DNA from: Frigidibacter sp.
GTDB taxonomy: Bacteria > Pseudomonadota > Alphaproteobacteria > Rhodobacterales > Rhodobacteraceae
NCBI RefSeq assembly: GCF_030695035.1
Contig: NZ_JAUYTT010000022.1
Location: 186,001 to 250,000 of the forward strand
Length of the DNA: 64,000 nucleotides
Direction: 5' to 3'
The notes under the pieces are model-generated. The model worked only from the letters and a program-made list of their open reading frames with translations, did no database searches and was not told the DNA's origin. A program made the translations under genes and the position numbers. This document shows positions 49,752-58,389 of the stretch, piece by piece. Position 1 is the first letter of the stretch. Every line of letters starts with the position of its first letter.

Positions 49752-51841
49752 TGGTGCAGCGGATCGTTTTCGACGCGCTTTTGCCCTGGCCGCTGATCTG
49801 GGCGGCGGCGGTGCTGGCCGCGCTGATGGTGGCGCTGGCGCTGTGGCGCGGGCTGCCCGGCTGGTGGCTGCGCGGGCTTGCCGCTGTGGCGCTGCTGGCC
49901 GCGCTTGCAGGTCCGGCGCTGGAGACGGAGGATCGCCAGCCGCTGTCCGACATCGTGCTGATGGTGGTGGATGGCAGCGCCAGCCAGTCCCTGCCCGGCC
50001 GCGCCGGGCAGACCGCCGCCGCCGTCGCGCGGGTCGAGGCGGAGATCGCCGCGCTGCCCAACACCGAGCTGCGCCGCATCGACGTCGGCGACGGGGCAGA
50101 GGATGCCGGCACCCTGCTGATGACCGCGCTGTCCGCTGCACTGGCCGAGGAGCCACGCGCCCGGGTCGCTGGCGCCATCCTCATCTCCGACGGACAGGCG
50201 CATGACCTTGCCGCCGCCCCGGACATGCCCGCCCCGCTGAACCTGCTGCTGACCGGCCGCGCCGCGGACTGGGACCGCCGCCTGGTCGTCCGCACTGCCC
50301 CGGCCTTCGGCATCATCGGCGAGCCGCTGTCGGTCGTCGTGCGCATCGAGGAAATGGGCGCGATGCCCGCGGGCGAAGTGGGCCGCCCGGTCGATGTGAC
50401 CCTTGCCATCGACGGCGGCGAGCCCGAGGCTTACCAGGTGCCCGTCAACACCGATCTGGAACTGGCGCTGACGCTGGAACATGGCGGGCAGAACGTCGTG
50501 CAATTCGATCTGGCCGCGTCCGAGGGCGAGCTGACCACCCGCAACAACGCCGCCGTGGTGCAGATCAACGGCGTGCGTGACCGGCTGCGGGTGCTGCTCG
50601 TCTCCGGCGAGCCCCATGCCGGCGAGCGCACCTGGCGCAACCTGCTGAAATCCGATGCCTCGGTCGACCTCGTGCACTTCACCATCCTGCGCCCGCCGGA
50701 AAAGCAGGACGGGGTGCCGGTCAGTGAGCTGTCGCTGATCGCCTTCCCGACGCAGGAGTTGTTCGTCGAGAAGATCGACGAATTCGACCTGATCATCTTC
50801 GACCGCTACAGCCAGCGCGGGATCCTGCCGCCGACCTATTTCGACAACATCCGCGATTATGTCACCAAGGGCGGCGCGGTGCTGGTCAGCGCAGGCCCGG
50901 AATTTGCCAGCGTCGAAAGCGTCTATCACTCCTCGCTGGCCGAAATCCTCCCGGCCCGCCCCACGGCGCGGGTGCTGGAGCGGGGCTTCCTGCCGACCGT
51001 GTCGGAGCTTGGCCAGCGCCATCCGGTGACCGAGGGGCTGGACGATTTCACGCCCGAGGGCGCGGATGCGCCCGAGCGCGCCGAGGGCGAACCCGCCTGG
51101 GGCCGCTGGATGCGCATGGTGGATCTTGAGGACACGACCGGCGAGACGGTGATGGAGGGCGCGGATGGCCGCCCGCTGCTGGTGCTGGACCGGGCCGGCG
51201 AGGGGCGGATCGCGCTGCTGGCCTCGGACCAGGCCTGGCTCTGGTCGCGAGGGTATGAGGGCGGCGGGCCGCAACTGGAGCTGCTGCGGCGGCTCGCGCA
51301 TTGGATGATGAAGGAGCCCGAGCTGGAGGAAGAGGCGCTGACCGTCACCGCCGAAGGGCAGGACATGACGATCACCCGCCGCACCCTCGGCACCGGCCCG
51401 CGCGAGGTGACGATCATCCACCCGGACGGGACCGAGACGGTGCTGCCAATGCGCGAGCTGTCCCCCGGCCGCCACATTGCAGAGTTCGCCGCGCCCGAGA
51501 TCGGCCTCTACCGGATGCAGGAGGGCGATCAGGAACGGGTCTTCGCCGTCGGCCCCTCTGCCCCGCGCGAGTTCGAATCCACCATCGCGTCGGCCGAACC
51601 CCTGACCCCGGCGATGGCCCCGGTCAATGGCGGCGCCGTGCGGCTGGAGGAGGGGATGCCGGACATCCGCACCGTGCGCGAGGGCCGCCCCGCTGCAGGC
51701 CGCGGCTGGATCGGCATAACCCCGCGCGAGGCGCATGCGACCGTGGGTCTCAGCGTCGCGCCATTGCTGCCCGCTTGGGTGTTCCTGCTGCTTGCCTCCG
51801 GCCTGATCCTCGGCGCCTGGCTGCGCGAGGGGCGGCGCTAG
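49751..51841 (+). CDS. Large membrane protein with vWA-like MIDAS and glutamine-amidotransferase-like region
   Basis: 696 aa, starting inside the previous stop (TAATG). Membrane segments at about 12-32 and 37-55 and again at the C terminus (VAPLLPAWVFLLLASGLILGAWL). Residues 68-78 read IVLMVVDGSAS, an intact DxSxS metal-site pattern (Asp74, Ser76, Ser78), with Thr121 and Asp147 (ILISDGQ) as further site residues. The middle (about 280-480) resembles class I glutamine amidotransferase-like proteins but lacks an obvious catalytic Cys. It completes the MoxR operon and its stop overlaps the convergent DUF599 gene. Confidence 0.82.
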   Translation: MVQRIVFDALLPWPLIWAAAVLAALMVALALWRGLPGWWLRGLAAVALLAALAGPALETEDRQPLSDIVLMVVDGSASQSLPGRAGQTAAAVARVEAEIAALPNTELRRIDVGDGAEDAGTLLMTALSAALAEEPRARVAGAILISDGQAHDLAAAPDMPAPLNLLLTGRAADWDRRLVVRTAPAFGIIGEPLSVVVRIEEMGAMPAGEVGRPVDVTLAIDGGEPEAYQVPVNTDLELALTLEHGGQNVVQFDLAASEGELTTRNNAAVVQINGVRDRLRVLLVSGEPHAGERTWRNLLKSDASVDLVHFTILRPPEKQDGVPVSELSLIAFPTQELFVEKIDEFDLIIFDRYSQRGILPPTYFDNIRDYVTKGGAVLVSAGPEFASVESVYHSSLAEILPARPTARVLERGFLPTVSELGQRHPVTEGLDDFTPEGADAPERAEGEPAWGRWMRMVDLEDTTGETVMEGADGRPLLVLDRAGEGRIALLASDQAWLWSRGYEGGGPQLELLRRLAHWMMKEPELEEEALTVTAEGQDMTITRRTLGTGPREVTIIHPDGTETVLPMRELSPGRHIAEFAAPEIGLYRMQEGDQERVFAVGPSAPREFESTIASAEPLTPAMAPVNGGAVRLEEGMPDIRTVREGRPAAGRGWIGITPREAHATVGLSVAPLLPAWVFLLLASGLILGAWLREGRR

Positions 51842-52545
51842 GCTTTGGTGCCCGGCAGGTGCCGCATCATCACCATCCGCGACTGCGAGGCGAACTCGCG
51901 CCGCCACAGCACATAGATCGTGGCGGTGGCAGAGATCAGCAGTGGCACAGACCCCAGCAGCCAGGGCAGCGCGCCAAGCGAGAAATAAACCGACCGCAGC
52001 CCGGCGTTGAAGTTCTTGGCGGCCTGAATGTTCACCTCGGCCGCCTGTTCGGCGCGGAACTGGGCGGCGGGGTGGGCGGGATCATTCGGCACCGCCGCCA
52101 TCAGGATCGCGCAATAGCCGAACAGCCGATGCGCCCAGACGAATTTCAGGAAGGCATCGACCACGAACAGCAGGATCACCAGGATCTTGATCTCCCACAC
52201 CCCCGCCGGCGCCTCCGCCTGCGCCAGATCGCGGGCCAGCCCCGACAGCTGCTCGGCATTGCCGATCAGGGCGATGCCGCCGCCGATCGACAGCATCGTC
52301 GCCGACACGAAGAAGGTGGTGCCCTGCCGCAGGCTGCCGATGATATTGCCATCGAAGATGCGGGGGCTGCGGGTCACGAACTCCACCATCCACGCCTTGC
52401 GGAAGTCGCGCATCAGCACCGACACTGACGGTTTGCCCGCCGGTGGACGCTCGATCACCCGCCCGACCACCCACCAGCCCGCAAAGAGCCAGAGCAGGGC
52501 GACGGCATCGAGGGGGCCGAAATGGAAAAGGTGGTTCAGGATCAT
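51838..52545 (-). CDS. DUF599 family membrane protein
   Basis: 235 aa, start at the ATG at 52545. Four membrane segments: DAVALLWLFAGWWVVGR (about 12-30), TTFFVSATMLSIGGGIALI, IKILVILLFVVDAFLKFVWA and a last near YFSLGALPWLLGSVPLLI. RDFRKAWMVEFVTRSPRIFDGNIIG between the first two is the family signature. Function unknown. The gene ends within the stop of the MoxR operon's last gene (convergent, 4-bp overlap) and is divergent from glcD. Confidence 0.8.
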   Translation of the reverse strand: MILNHLFHFGPLDAVALLWLFAGWWVVGRVIERPPAGKPSVSVLMRDFRKAWMVEFVTRSPRIFDGNIIGSLRQGTTFFVSATMLSIGGGIALIGNAEQLSGLARDLAQAEAPAGVWEIKILVILLFVVDAFLKFVWAHRLFGYCAILMAAVPNDPAHPAAQFRAEQAAEVNIQAAKNFNAGLRSVYFSLGALPWLLGSVPLLISATATIYVLWRREFASQSRMVMMRHLPGTKA

Positions 52546-52653
52546 CCGCGCAGCGTAGCGGGCCACGGATCGCTTGCCAAATGCCAAAATTGGTCATATT
52601 ACCTTACCGCATACGCCAACCCGCCCTATGCCAGCCACCCGGAGGTCGCCCCC

Positions 52654-54087
52654 GTGCAGATGCCCGCCCCCGATGCCCGCACCCTTGGCCGCAAGCCCGC
52701 CATCGTCGCGCGGCTGCGCGAGGTTCTGCCCGCCGATGCGGTGATCGACGACCCGGTAGAGCTGCGCGCCTATGAATGCGACGCGCTGGCCGCCTATCGC
52801 TGCCCGCCGCTGGCCGCGATCCTGCCGCGCAGCACCGCAGAGGTCGCCGCCGCGCTGAAGGTCTGCCACGCCGAGGGTGTCAAGGTGGTGCCGCGCGGGG
52901 CAGGGACCAGCCTTGCGGGGGGCGCCATGCCGTCAGAGGACAGCGTGATCCTTGGCATCGCGCGGATGACCCGGGTGCTGGAAGTGGATTATGCCGACCG
53001 CATCATCCGGGTCGAGGCGGGGCGCACCAACCTGTCGGTGACCGGCGCCATTGAATCGGACGGCTTCTTCTACGCCCCCGACCCCTCCAGCCAGCTGGCC
53101 TGCGCCATCGCCGGCAATATCGCCATGAACTCCGGCGGGGCGCATTGCCTGAAATACGGGGTTACGACCAACAACCTTCTGGGCGTCACGCTGGTGACGA
53201 TGGCGGGCGAGGTGCTGGAGATCGGCGGCGCGCATCTGGATGCGCCGGGGCTGGACCTGCTGGGGGTGATCTGCGGATCGGAAGGCCAGCTGGGCGTGGT
53301 GACCGAAGCCACGCTGCGCATCCTTGCCAAGCCGGAAGGGGCCCGGCCGGTGCTGATCGGGTTCGACTCCTCGGAAGTGGCGGGCGCCTGCGTCGCCGAC
53401 ATCATCCGCGCCGGGGTGCTGCCCGTCGCCATCGAGTTCATGGACCGCCCCTGCATCCGCGCCACCGAGGATTTCGCCCATGCCGGCTATCCCGATTGCG
53501 AGGCGCTGCTGATCATCGAGGTTGAGGGCTCCCCGGCCGAGATCGACGAGCAGCTGGGCCTGATCCGCACGATTGCCGAGCGGCACTCCCCGGTCGAGTT
53601 CCGCGAAAGCCGGTCCGAGGAGGAGTCCAAGCGCATCTGGCTGGGCCGCAAATCGGCCTTCGGCGCGATGGGGCAGATCAACGATTACATGTGCCTTGAC
53701 GGCACCATCCCCGTGTCAGCCCTGCCACAGGTGCTGCGCCGGATCGGCGAGCTGTCGGCGGAATACGGGCTGGAGGTGGCCAACGTCTTCCATGCTGGCG
53801 ATGGCAACATGCATCCGCTGATCCTCTACCATGCCAACACGCCGGGCCAGCTGGAGCTGTGCGAGAAGCTGGGCGCCGAGATCCTGACGCTCTGCGTCGA
53901 GGTCGGCGGCTGCCTGACCGGCGAGCATGGCGTGGGGATCGAGAAGCGCGACCTGATGACGGTGCAGTTCACCCCCGCGGATCTGGAGGCGCAGATGCGC
54001 GTCAAGGATGTGTTCGACCCGGCCTGGTTGCTCAATCCGGCCAAGGTGTTCCCGCTGGCCGCCAGTGCCGGCCGGCGCGGAAACTGA
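52654..54087 (+). CDS. glcD: Glycolate oxidase FAD subunit GlcD
   Basis: 477 aa. The GTG at 52654 is preferred because GGAGG lies eight bases upstream; the next ATG (52660) is too far from it. FAD-binding PCMH domain: PRSTAEVAAALKVCHAEGVKVVPRGAGTSLAGG, QLACAIAGNIAMNSGGAHCLKYG and GSEGQLGVVTEATLRIL; C-terminal cap domain ending ANVFHAGDGNMHPLI and GGCLTGEHGVGIEKR. It oxidises glycolate (or D-lactate-type 2-hydroxyacids) to glyoxylate with GlcE and GlcF, encoded next. Confidence 0.93.
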   Translation: MQMPAPDARTLGRKPAIVARLREVLPADAVIDDPVELRAYECDALAAYRCPPLAAILPRSTAEVAAALKVCHAEGVKVVPRGAGTSLAGGAMPSEDSVILGIARMTRVLEVDYADRIIRVEAGRTNLSVTGAIESDGFFYAPDPSSQLACAIAGNIAMNSGGAHCLKYGVTTNNLLGVTLVTMAGEVLEIGGAHLDAPGLDLLGVICGSEGQLGVVTEATLRILAKPEGARPVLIGFDSSEVAGACVADIIRAGVLPVAIEFMDRPCIRATEDFAHAGYPDCEALLIIEVEGSPAEIDEQLGLIRTIAERHSPVEFRESRSEEESKRIWLGRKSAFGAMGQINDYMCLDGTIPVSALPQVLRRIGELSAEYGLEVANVFHAGDGNMHPLILYHANTPGQLELCEKLGAEILTLCVEVGGCLTGEHGVGIEKRDLMTVQFTPADLEAQMRVKDVFDPAWLLNPAKVFPLAASAGRRGN

Positions 54088-54099
54088 CAGGAGACCGGC

Positions 54100-55191
54100 G
54101 TGCGCCCCACCAGCGAAGACGATCTGGCTGCCCTTGTGCGCAGCGCACCCGGCCCGCTGCGCGTGCAGGGCGGCGGCACGCGCGGGCCCTTGGCCGAGGG
54201 CGATCTGCTGGAAACCGGCGGCCTGTCCGGCATCGTGCTCTACGAACCCGCCGCGCTGACACTGGTGGTCCGCGCCGGAACCCCGCTGGCCGAGGTGCAG
54301 GCGGCATTGGCCGCCGAGGGCCAGCGCCTGCCGTTCGAGCCGGGCGAGATGGGCGGCCTTCTGGCCCGCCCCGGCGCCTCCACCATCGGCGGGGTGGTCG
54401 CCACCAACGCCTCCGGCCCGCGCCGGGTGCAGGCGGGGGCCTGCCGCGACAGCCTGATCGGCGTGCGCTTCGTCGATGGCCGCGGCACGGTGGTGAAGAA
54501 TGGCGGGCGGGTGATGAAGAACGTCACCGGCTATGACCTCGTCAAGCTGCTGGCCGGCAGTCACGGCACCCTTGGCGTGCTGACAGAGGTGGCCTTCAAG
54601 CTGCAACCGATTCCTCCCGCCACCGCGACGCTGATCCTGCCGGACCTGACACCGGCTCGCGCCGTGGCGGCGATGTCGGCCGCCCTTGGCTCTCCCTTCG
54701 ACGTGACCGGCGCCGCGCATCTGCCGGGCACCGGCACGCTGATCCGGCTGGAGGGGCTGGCCGCCTCCATCGCCTACCGGGTGGACCGGCTGCTGGTGGC
54801 GCTCGCCCCCTTCGGGCAGGCGGTGGTGGAACGTGACCCCGCCGCCGCAGCCGCCCTATGGCAGTCGGTCCGCGACGGCGCACCCTTCCAAGGCCGCGAG
54901 GGCGATGTCTGGCGCATCTCCGTCCGTCCCTCCGACGGGCCAGAGGTCGCGGCAAGGCTCGGCGGCGAGGTAGTGATGGACTGGGGCGGCGGCCTGATCT
55001 GGGCGCTGTATCCGGCGGGAATGGATGCGCGGGCGCAGCTGGCGGGGATCGCGGGCCATGCGACCAGGGTGCGTGGCGCGTCGCCCGACATTCCCGCCTT
55101 CCCGCCCGAACCCGCGCCGGTGGCCGCCCTCACCGCGGCCCTCCGCGCGCAGTTCGACCCGCGCGGCATTCTGAACGCCGGCAGAGGCTGA
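54100..55191 (+). CDS. glcE: Glycolate oxidase subunit GlcE
   Basis: 363 aa with a GTG start; ACAGGAG lies upstream. A second, shorter FAD-binding PCMH-type protein: LRVQGGGTRG, ALTLVVRAGTPLAEVQAALA, GGVVATNASGPRRVQAGACRDSLIG, VMKNVTGYDLVKLLAGSHGTLGVL. It forms the membrane-associated glycolate oxidase with GlcD and GlcF. It is 12 bp after glcD and 10 bp before glcF. Confidence 0.93.
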   Translation: MRPTSEDDLAALVRSAPGPLRVQGGGTRGPLAEGDLLETGGLSGIVLYEPAALTLVVRAGTPLAEVQAALAAEGQRLPFEPGEMGGLLARPGASTIGGVVATNASGPRRVQAGACRDSLIGVRFVDGRGTVVKNGGRVMKNVTGYDLVKLLAGSHGTLGVLTEVAFKLQPIPPATATLILPDLTPARAVAAMSAALGSPFDVTGAAHLPGTGTLIRLEGLAASIAYRVDRLLVALAPFGQAVVERDPAAAAALWQSVRDGAPFQGREGDVWRISVRPSDGPEVAARLGGEVVMDWGGGLIWALYPAGMDARAQLAGIAGHATRVRGASPDIPAFPPEPAPVAALTAALRAQFDPRGILNAGRG

Positions 55192-55201
55192 GGGAGAGAC
55201 C

Positions 55202-56500
55202 ATGCAGACGAATTTCACCCCCGACCAGCTTCAAGACCCCGGCATCGCCCGCGCCAATGAGATCCTGCGCGCCTGTGTGCATTGTGGCTTCTGCACCGCC
55301 ACCTGCCCCACCTATCAGGTGCTCGGGGATGAGCTCGACAGCCCCCGTGGCCGCATCTACCTGATCAAGGACATGCTCGAATCCGGCCGCCCCGCCGATG
55401 CGCAGACCGTCAAGCATGTCGACCGCTGCCTGTCGTGCCTCGCCTGCATGACCACCTGCCCCTCGGGCGTGCATTACATGCACCTTGTCGACCATGCCCG
55501 CGCGCATATCGAGGCGACCTACAAGCGCCCGCTGATGGACCGGATGTTGCGCCGGGTGCTGGCCGCCGTCATCCCCTATCCCGGCCGTTTCCGCCTTGCA
55601 CTGCTGGGTGCCAAGATCGCGCGGCCCTTCGCGCGGCTCCTGCCCGATGCAAGGCTGCGGGCGATGCTGTCGATGGCGCCGAAACAGGTGCCCCCGGTCA
55701 GCCGCAACGATGATCCGCAGACCTTCCCCGCCACCGGCCCGCGCCGGATGCGGGTCGCGCTGCTGACCGGCTGCGCGCAAAAGGCGCTGAACACCGATAT
55801 CAACGACGCCACCATCCGCCTGCTGCGGCGGCTGGGGTGCGAGGTGGTGGTGGCGCGCGGCATGGGCTGCTGCGGGGCGCTGACGCATCACATGGGCCGC
55901 GTCGATGACAGCCACCATCAGGCAGCCGCCAATATCCATGCATGGATGGGCGAGAAGGCGGCGGGCGGGCTGGATGCCATCGTCATCAACACTTCGGGCT
56001 GCGGTACCACCGTCAAGGATTACGGCCACATGTTCCGCTCGGGTCCGCTGGCGGGGCAGGCAGCCGAGGTCTCGAAGCTGGCTTGCGACATCTCGGAACT
56101 GCTGGTGCGGATCGGGTTGCCGGCCAAGAAACCTCAGGGGGACGCGCCGAAGGGCCTGCGCGTCGCCTATCACGCCGCCTGCTCGCTGCAGCACGGCCAA
56201 CAGGTGAAGACCGCGCCCAAGGATCTGCTGAAGGCGGCGGGGTTCGAGGTGGTGGAGCCTGCGGACAGCCACCTCTGCTGCGGATCGGCGGGCACCTACA
56301 ACCTGCTGCAGCCCGAGATTTCCTCGGAACTGCAAAAGCGCAAGGTCCAGACGCTGGAGGCGAAGGCCCCCAACGTGATCGCGGCGGGGAATATCGGCTG
56401 CATGATGCAGATCGGCTCGGCCACCGGCATCCCGGTCGTGCATACGGTCGAGCTGCTGGACTGGGCGACAGGGGGACCACGGCCGCGGGCGCTGGCGTAA
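55202..56500 (+). CDS. glcF: Glycolate oxidase iron-sulfur subunit GlcF
   Basis: 432 aa. Two [4Fe-4S] motifs near the N terminus: CVHCGFCTATCP (Cys25, 28, 31, 35) and CLSCLACMTTCPSG (Cys76, 79, 82, 86). Two CCG-type cysteine-rich domains follow (GMGCCGALTHHMG; HLCCGSAGTYNLLQPE). It carries electrons from the flavin subunits to the quinone pool. The region just beyond the stop is unusually full of GCTGGC. Confidence 0.94.
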   Translation: MQTNFTPDQLQDPGIARANEILRACVHCGFCTATCPTYQVLGDELDSPRGRIYLIKDMLESGRPADAQTVKHVDRCLSCLACMTTCPSGVHYMHLVDHARAHIEATYKRPLMDRMLRRVLAAVIPYPGRFRLALLGAKIARPFARLLPDARLRAMLSMAPKQVPPVSRNDDPQTFPATGPRRMRVALLTGCAQKALNTDINDATIRLLRRLGCEVVVARGMGCCGALTHHMGRVDDSHHQAAANIHAWMGEKAAGGLDAIVINTSGCGTTVKDYGHMFRSGPLAGQAAEVSKLACDISELLVRIGLPAKKPQGDAPKGLRVAYHAACSLQHGQQVKTAPKDLLKAAGFEVVEPADSHLCCGSAGTYNLLQPEISSELQKRKVQTLEAKAPNVIAAGNIGCMMQIGSATGIPVVHTVELLDWATGGPRPRALA

Positions 56501-56895
56501 GCTGGCTGCTTGCGTAGGCTGGCTGGGGGGCTCGCGGCAGGTTGGCGATGCTGGCGCGGGGGCTGGCGTGGCGATCTGCGGGCTGGCGATGGGCTGGCTG
56601 CGGCGGTGACCTGCCTGGCGGTCTTGCTGGCTGCCGGACCCGTGGGTCGGTTGCTGGCGGGATCGCAGGGATGTTCTGGGAGAAGGCACTGGCTGGCTGG
56701 CGGAGGCTGGCTGGCTGTGCTTGGCACCTTGATACCCCGCGCGCCCGGCTGCGCACATGCGACACCCGCGCCCGACTGAAACGCTAAGGCACTGGCGCGG
56801 GGCGGCAAAACCAGCGCTCGCAAACACCGCATCCCGCGGCCATAATCTTGCCTCACGCCGCCGGTAACCCGAAGGCGAGCCAGCCCGGATTCCCC
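56501..56895. repeat. Gene-free 395-bp region with a dense GCTGGC cluster
   Basis: Between about 56488 and 56720 the 5-mer CTGGC occurs some fifteen times on the plus strand, at irregular spacing, several times in tandem (CTGGCTGGC). No regular period was found. The remaining part to 56895 is ordinary GC-rich DNA and should hold the protease promoter. The only open frames here are low-complexity. Confidence 0.6.
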
Positions 56896-57726
56896 ATGCC
56901 CCAGATCGCCCGCCGCCTGTCCCTGCCTGCCCTCTGCGCCGCCCTGCTGGCCTTGCTGCTGCTTGGCCCGGCCGCCGCGAAGGACTCCGCCCTGCGCGCG
57001 TTGACCACCGGCGACGATACCCGCGGCTGGGAGGCGGTCGGCCGCATCGACCTTGGCGGGCGCGGCTTCTGCACCGGCGCGCTGATCGCCCCCGATCTGG
57101 TGCTGACCGCGGCGCATTGTCTTTATGACAAGACCAACGGCCAGCGGTTCGAGGCTGCGGATATGGAATTCCTCGCCGGCTGGCGGCAGGGCCGCGCCGC
57201 CGCCTATCGCAAGGTCCGCCGCGCCGTCGCCCATCCCGATTACATCTACCAGACCAGCGCCGATCTTACCCGTGTCGGCCATGACCTTGCCCTTTTGGAG
57301 CTGGAACAGCCGATCCGCCTGCCCTCGATCCAGCCCTTCGCCACCGACTTGCAACCCCGCCGCGGGGATGAGGTGGGCGTCGTCTCCTACGCGATGGACC
57401 GGGCCGAGGCGCCCTCCTTGCAGGAATATTGCGAAGTGCTGGACCGGCAGGGCGAGGTGCTGGTGCTGGGATGCGAGGTCGACTTCGGCGCCTCGGGCGC
57501 GCCGATCTTCAGCATCAAGGACGGCGTGGCGCGGATCGTGTCGGTCGTCTCGGCCAAGGCCGAGGTCGAGGGCCGCCCCGTGGCGCTTGGCACTGCGCTG
57601 GCTGGCCCGCTGACCCAGCTGCGCGCGGTGATGGCGGGGGCGGTGCTGCCGGTCTCGGGCCAGGTCTACCGCCGCGGCGCGGGCGAGGCTGGGGTGTCGG
57701 GCGGCGCGAAATTCGTGCGGCCCTGA
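56896..57726 (+). CDS. Secreted trypsin-like serine protease
   Basis: 276 aa, start at the ATG at 56896, giving a clean signal peptide (1-28, ending AAAK). Chymotrypsin fold with the full triad: His74 in LTAAHCLYD, Asp130 in GHDLALLEL, Ser200 in DFGASGAPIF. The usual GDSGGP around the serine is changed to GASGAP; the nucleophile is kept. Found in the periplasm or outside the cell; substrate unknown. No linked partner genes. Confidence 0.85.
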   Translation: MPQIARRLSLPALCAALLALLLLGPAAAKDSALRALTTGDDTRGWEAVGRIDLGGRGFCTGALIAPDLVLTAAHCLYDKTNGQRFEAADMEFLAGWRQGRAAAYRKVRRAVAHPDYIYQTSADLTRVGHDLALLELEQPIRLPSIQPFATDLQPRRGDEVGVVSYAMDRAEAPSLQEYCEVLDRQGEVLVLGCEVDFGASGAPIFSIKDGVARIVSVVSAKAEVEGRPVALGTALAGPLTQLRAVMAGAVLPVSGQVYRRGAGEAGVSGGAKFVRP

Positions 57727-57730
57727 GCCT

Positions 57731-57760
57731 CTTGAACACGCCTGCCCACGATCCCATTTT
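57731..57760 (+). promoter_or_regulatory. RpoH (sigma-32)-type promoter of the small heat-shock gene
   Basis: CTTGAA (57731-57736), a 16-bp spacer, then CCCATTTT (57753-57760), an excellent match to heat-shock promoters. It lies just inside the end of the protease gene's 3' flank, about 95 bp before the hsp20 start. The resulting leader of roughly 88 nt could hold an RNA thermometer; pairing with the GGAGG site was not established. Confidence 0.65.
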
Positions 57761-57854
57761 TGCGAAGTCGGGATGCCGCAATCGGGTTCCGGCACTGCAA
57801 CCGTCCCTGCCGCAATAGGTGGTGGGGCCCAGCATCGCTCAATGGAGGATGACT

Positions 57855-58331
57855 ATGCGTAACGTTGATATGGCGCCGCTTTACCGCGCAACCGTGGGTT
57901 TCGACCGGATCGCCGACCTGATGGACCGTGTTCTGGCCGCCGATGTCGCCCAGCCGACCTACCCCCCCTACAATATCGAGAAGACCGCCGAGAATGCCTA
58001 TCGCATCTCGATCGCCGTGGCCGGCTTTGCCGCCGATGAACTGGCTGTCGAGGTCAAGGACGGCGCGCTGATCGTCGCCGCCAAGAAGGCCGCCGAGGAG
58101 ACCGGGCGCAGCTACCTGCACCGCGGCATCGCCACCCGCGCCTTTGAGCGCCGCTTCGCGCTGGCCGATCATGTCCGCGTCACCGGCGCCGCGCATGGCG
58201 ACGGGATGCTGCATATCGACCTGGTGCGCGAGATCCCCGAGGCGCTGAAGCCCCGCCGGATCGAGATCGCCCGCACCAGCCCGGCCGAGACGACGGTTGA
58301 AGCCAAAGCGCTGGAAAACGCGCAGCACTGA
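57855..58331 (+). CDS. Small heat-shock protein (Hsp20/IbpA type)
   Basis: 158 aa. The ATG at 57855 is chosen because it is six bases from GGAGG; an ATG at 57849 abuts the ribosome site. Alpha-crystallin domain about 35-130: YPPYNIEKTAENAYRISIAVAGF, ELAVEVKDGALIVAAKK, and YLHRGIATRAFERRFALADHV. Holds unfolded proteins during heat stress. A heat-shock promoter precedes it and a strong terminator follows. Confidence 0.93.
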   Translation: MRNVDMAPLYRATVGFDRIADLMDRVLAADVAQPTYPPYNIEKTAENAYRISIAVAGFAADELAVEVKDGALIVAAKKAAEETGRSYLHRGIATRAFERRFALADHVRVTGAAHGDGMLHIDLVREIPEALKPRRIEIARTSPAETTVEAKALENAQH

Positions 58332-58345
58332 TCCGCCGACACGAC

Positions 58346-58375
58346 AAGGGGCGCGCCACAAGGCGCGCCCCTTTT
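58346..58375. terminator. Bidirectional terminator between hsp20 and the aldehyde dehydrogenase gene
   Basis: Perfect 12-bp stem, 58346-58357 with 58362-58373, loop ACAA, core GGGGCGCGCC. It is followed by TTTT on the plus strand and, reading leftward, by a short T run. It can end both converging transcripts. Confidence 0.88.
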
Positions 58376-58389
58376 GCTGTGCTGCCGGA

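Noticed and set aside
56510-56779. Hydrophobic 89-aa open frame on the plus strand after glcF
   Set aside because: It arises entirely from the GCTGGC-rich repeats, has low complexity, no ribosome site and no recognisable family.
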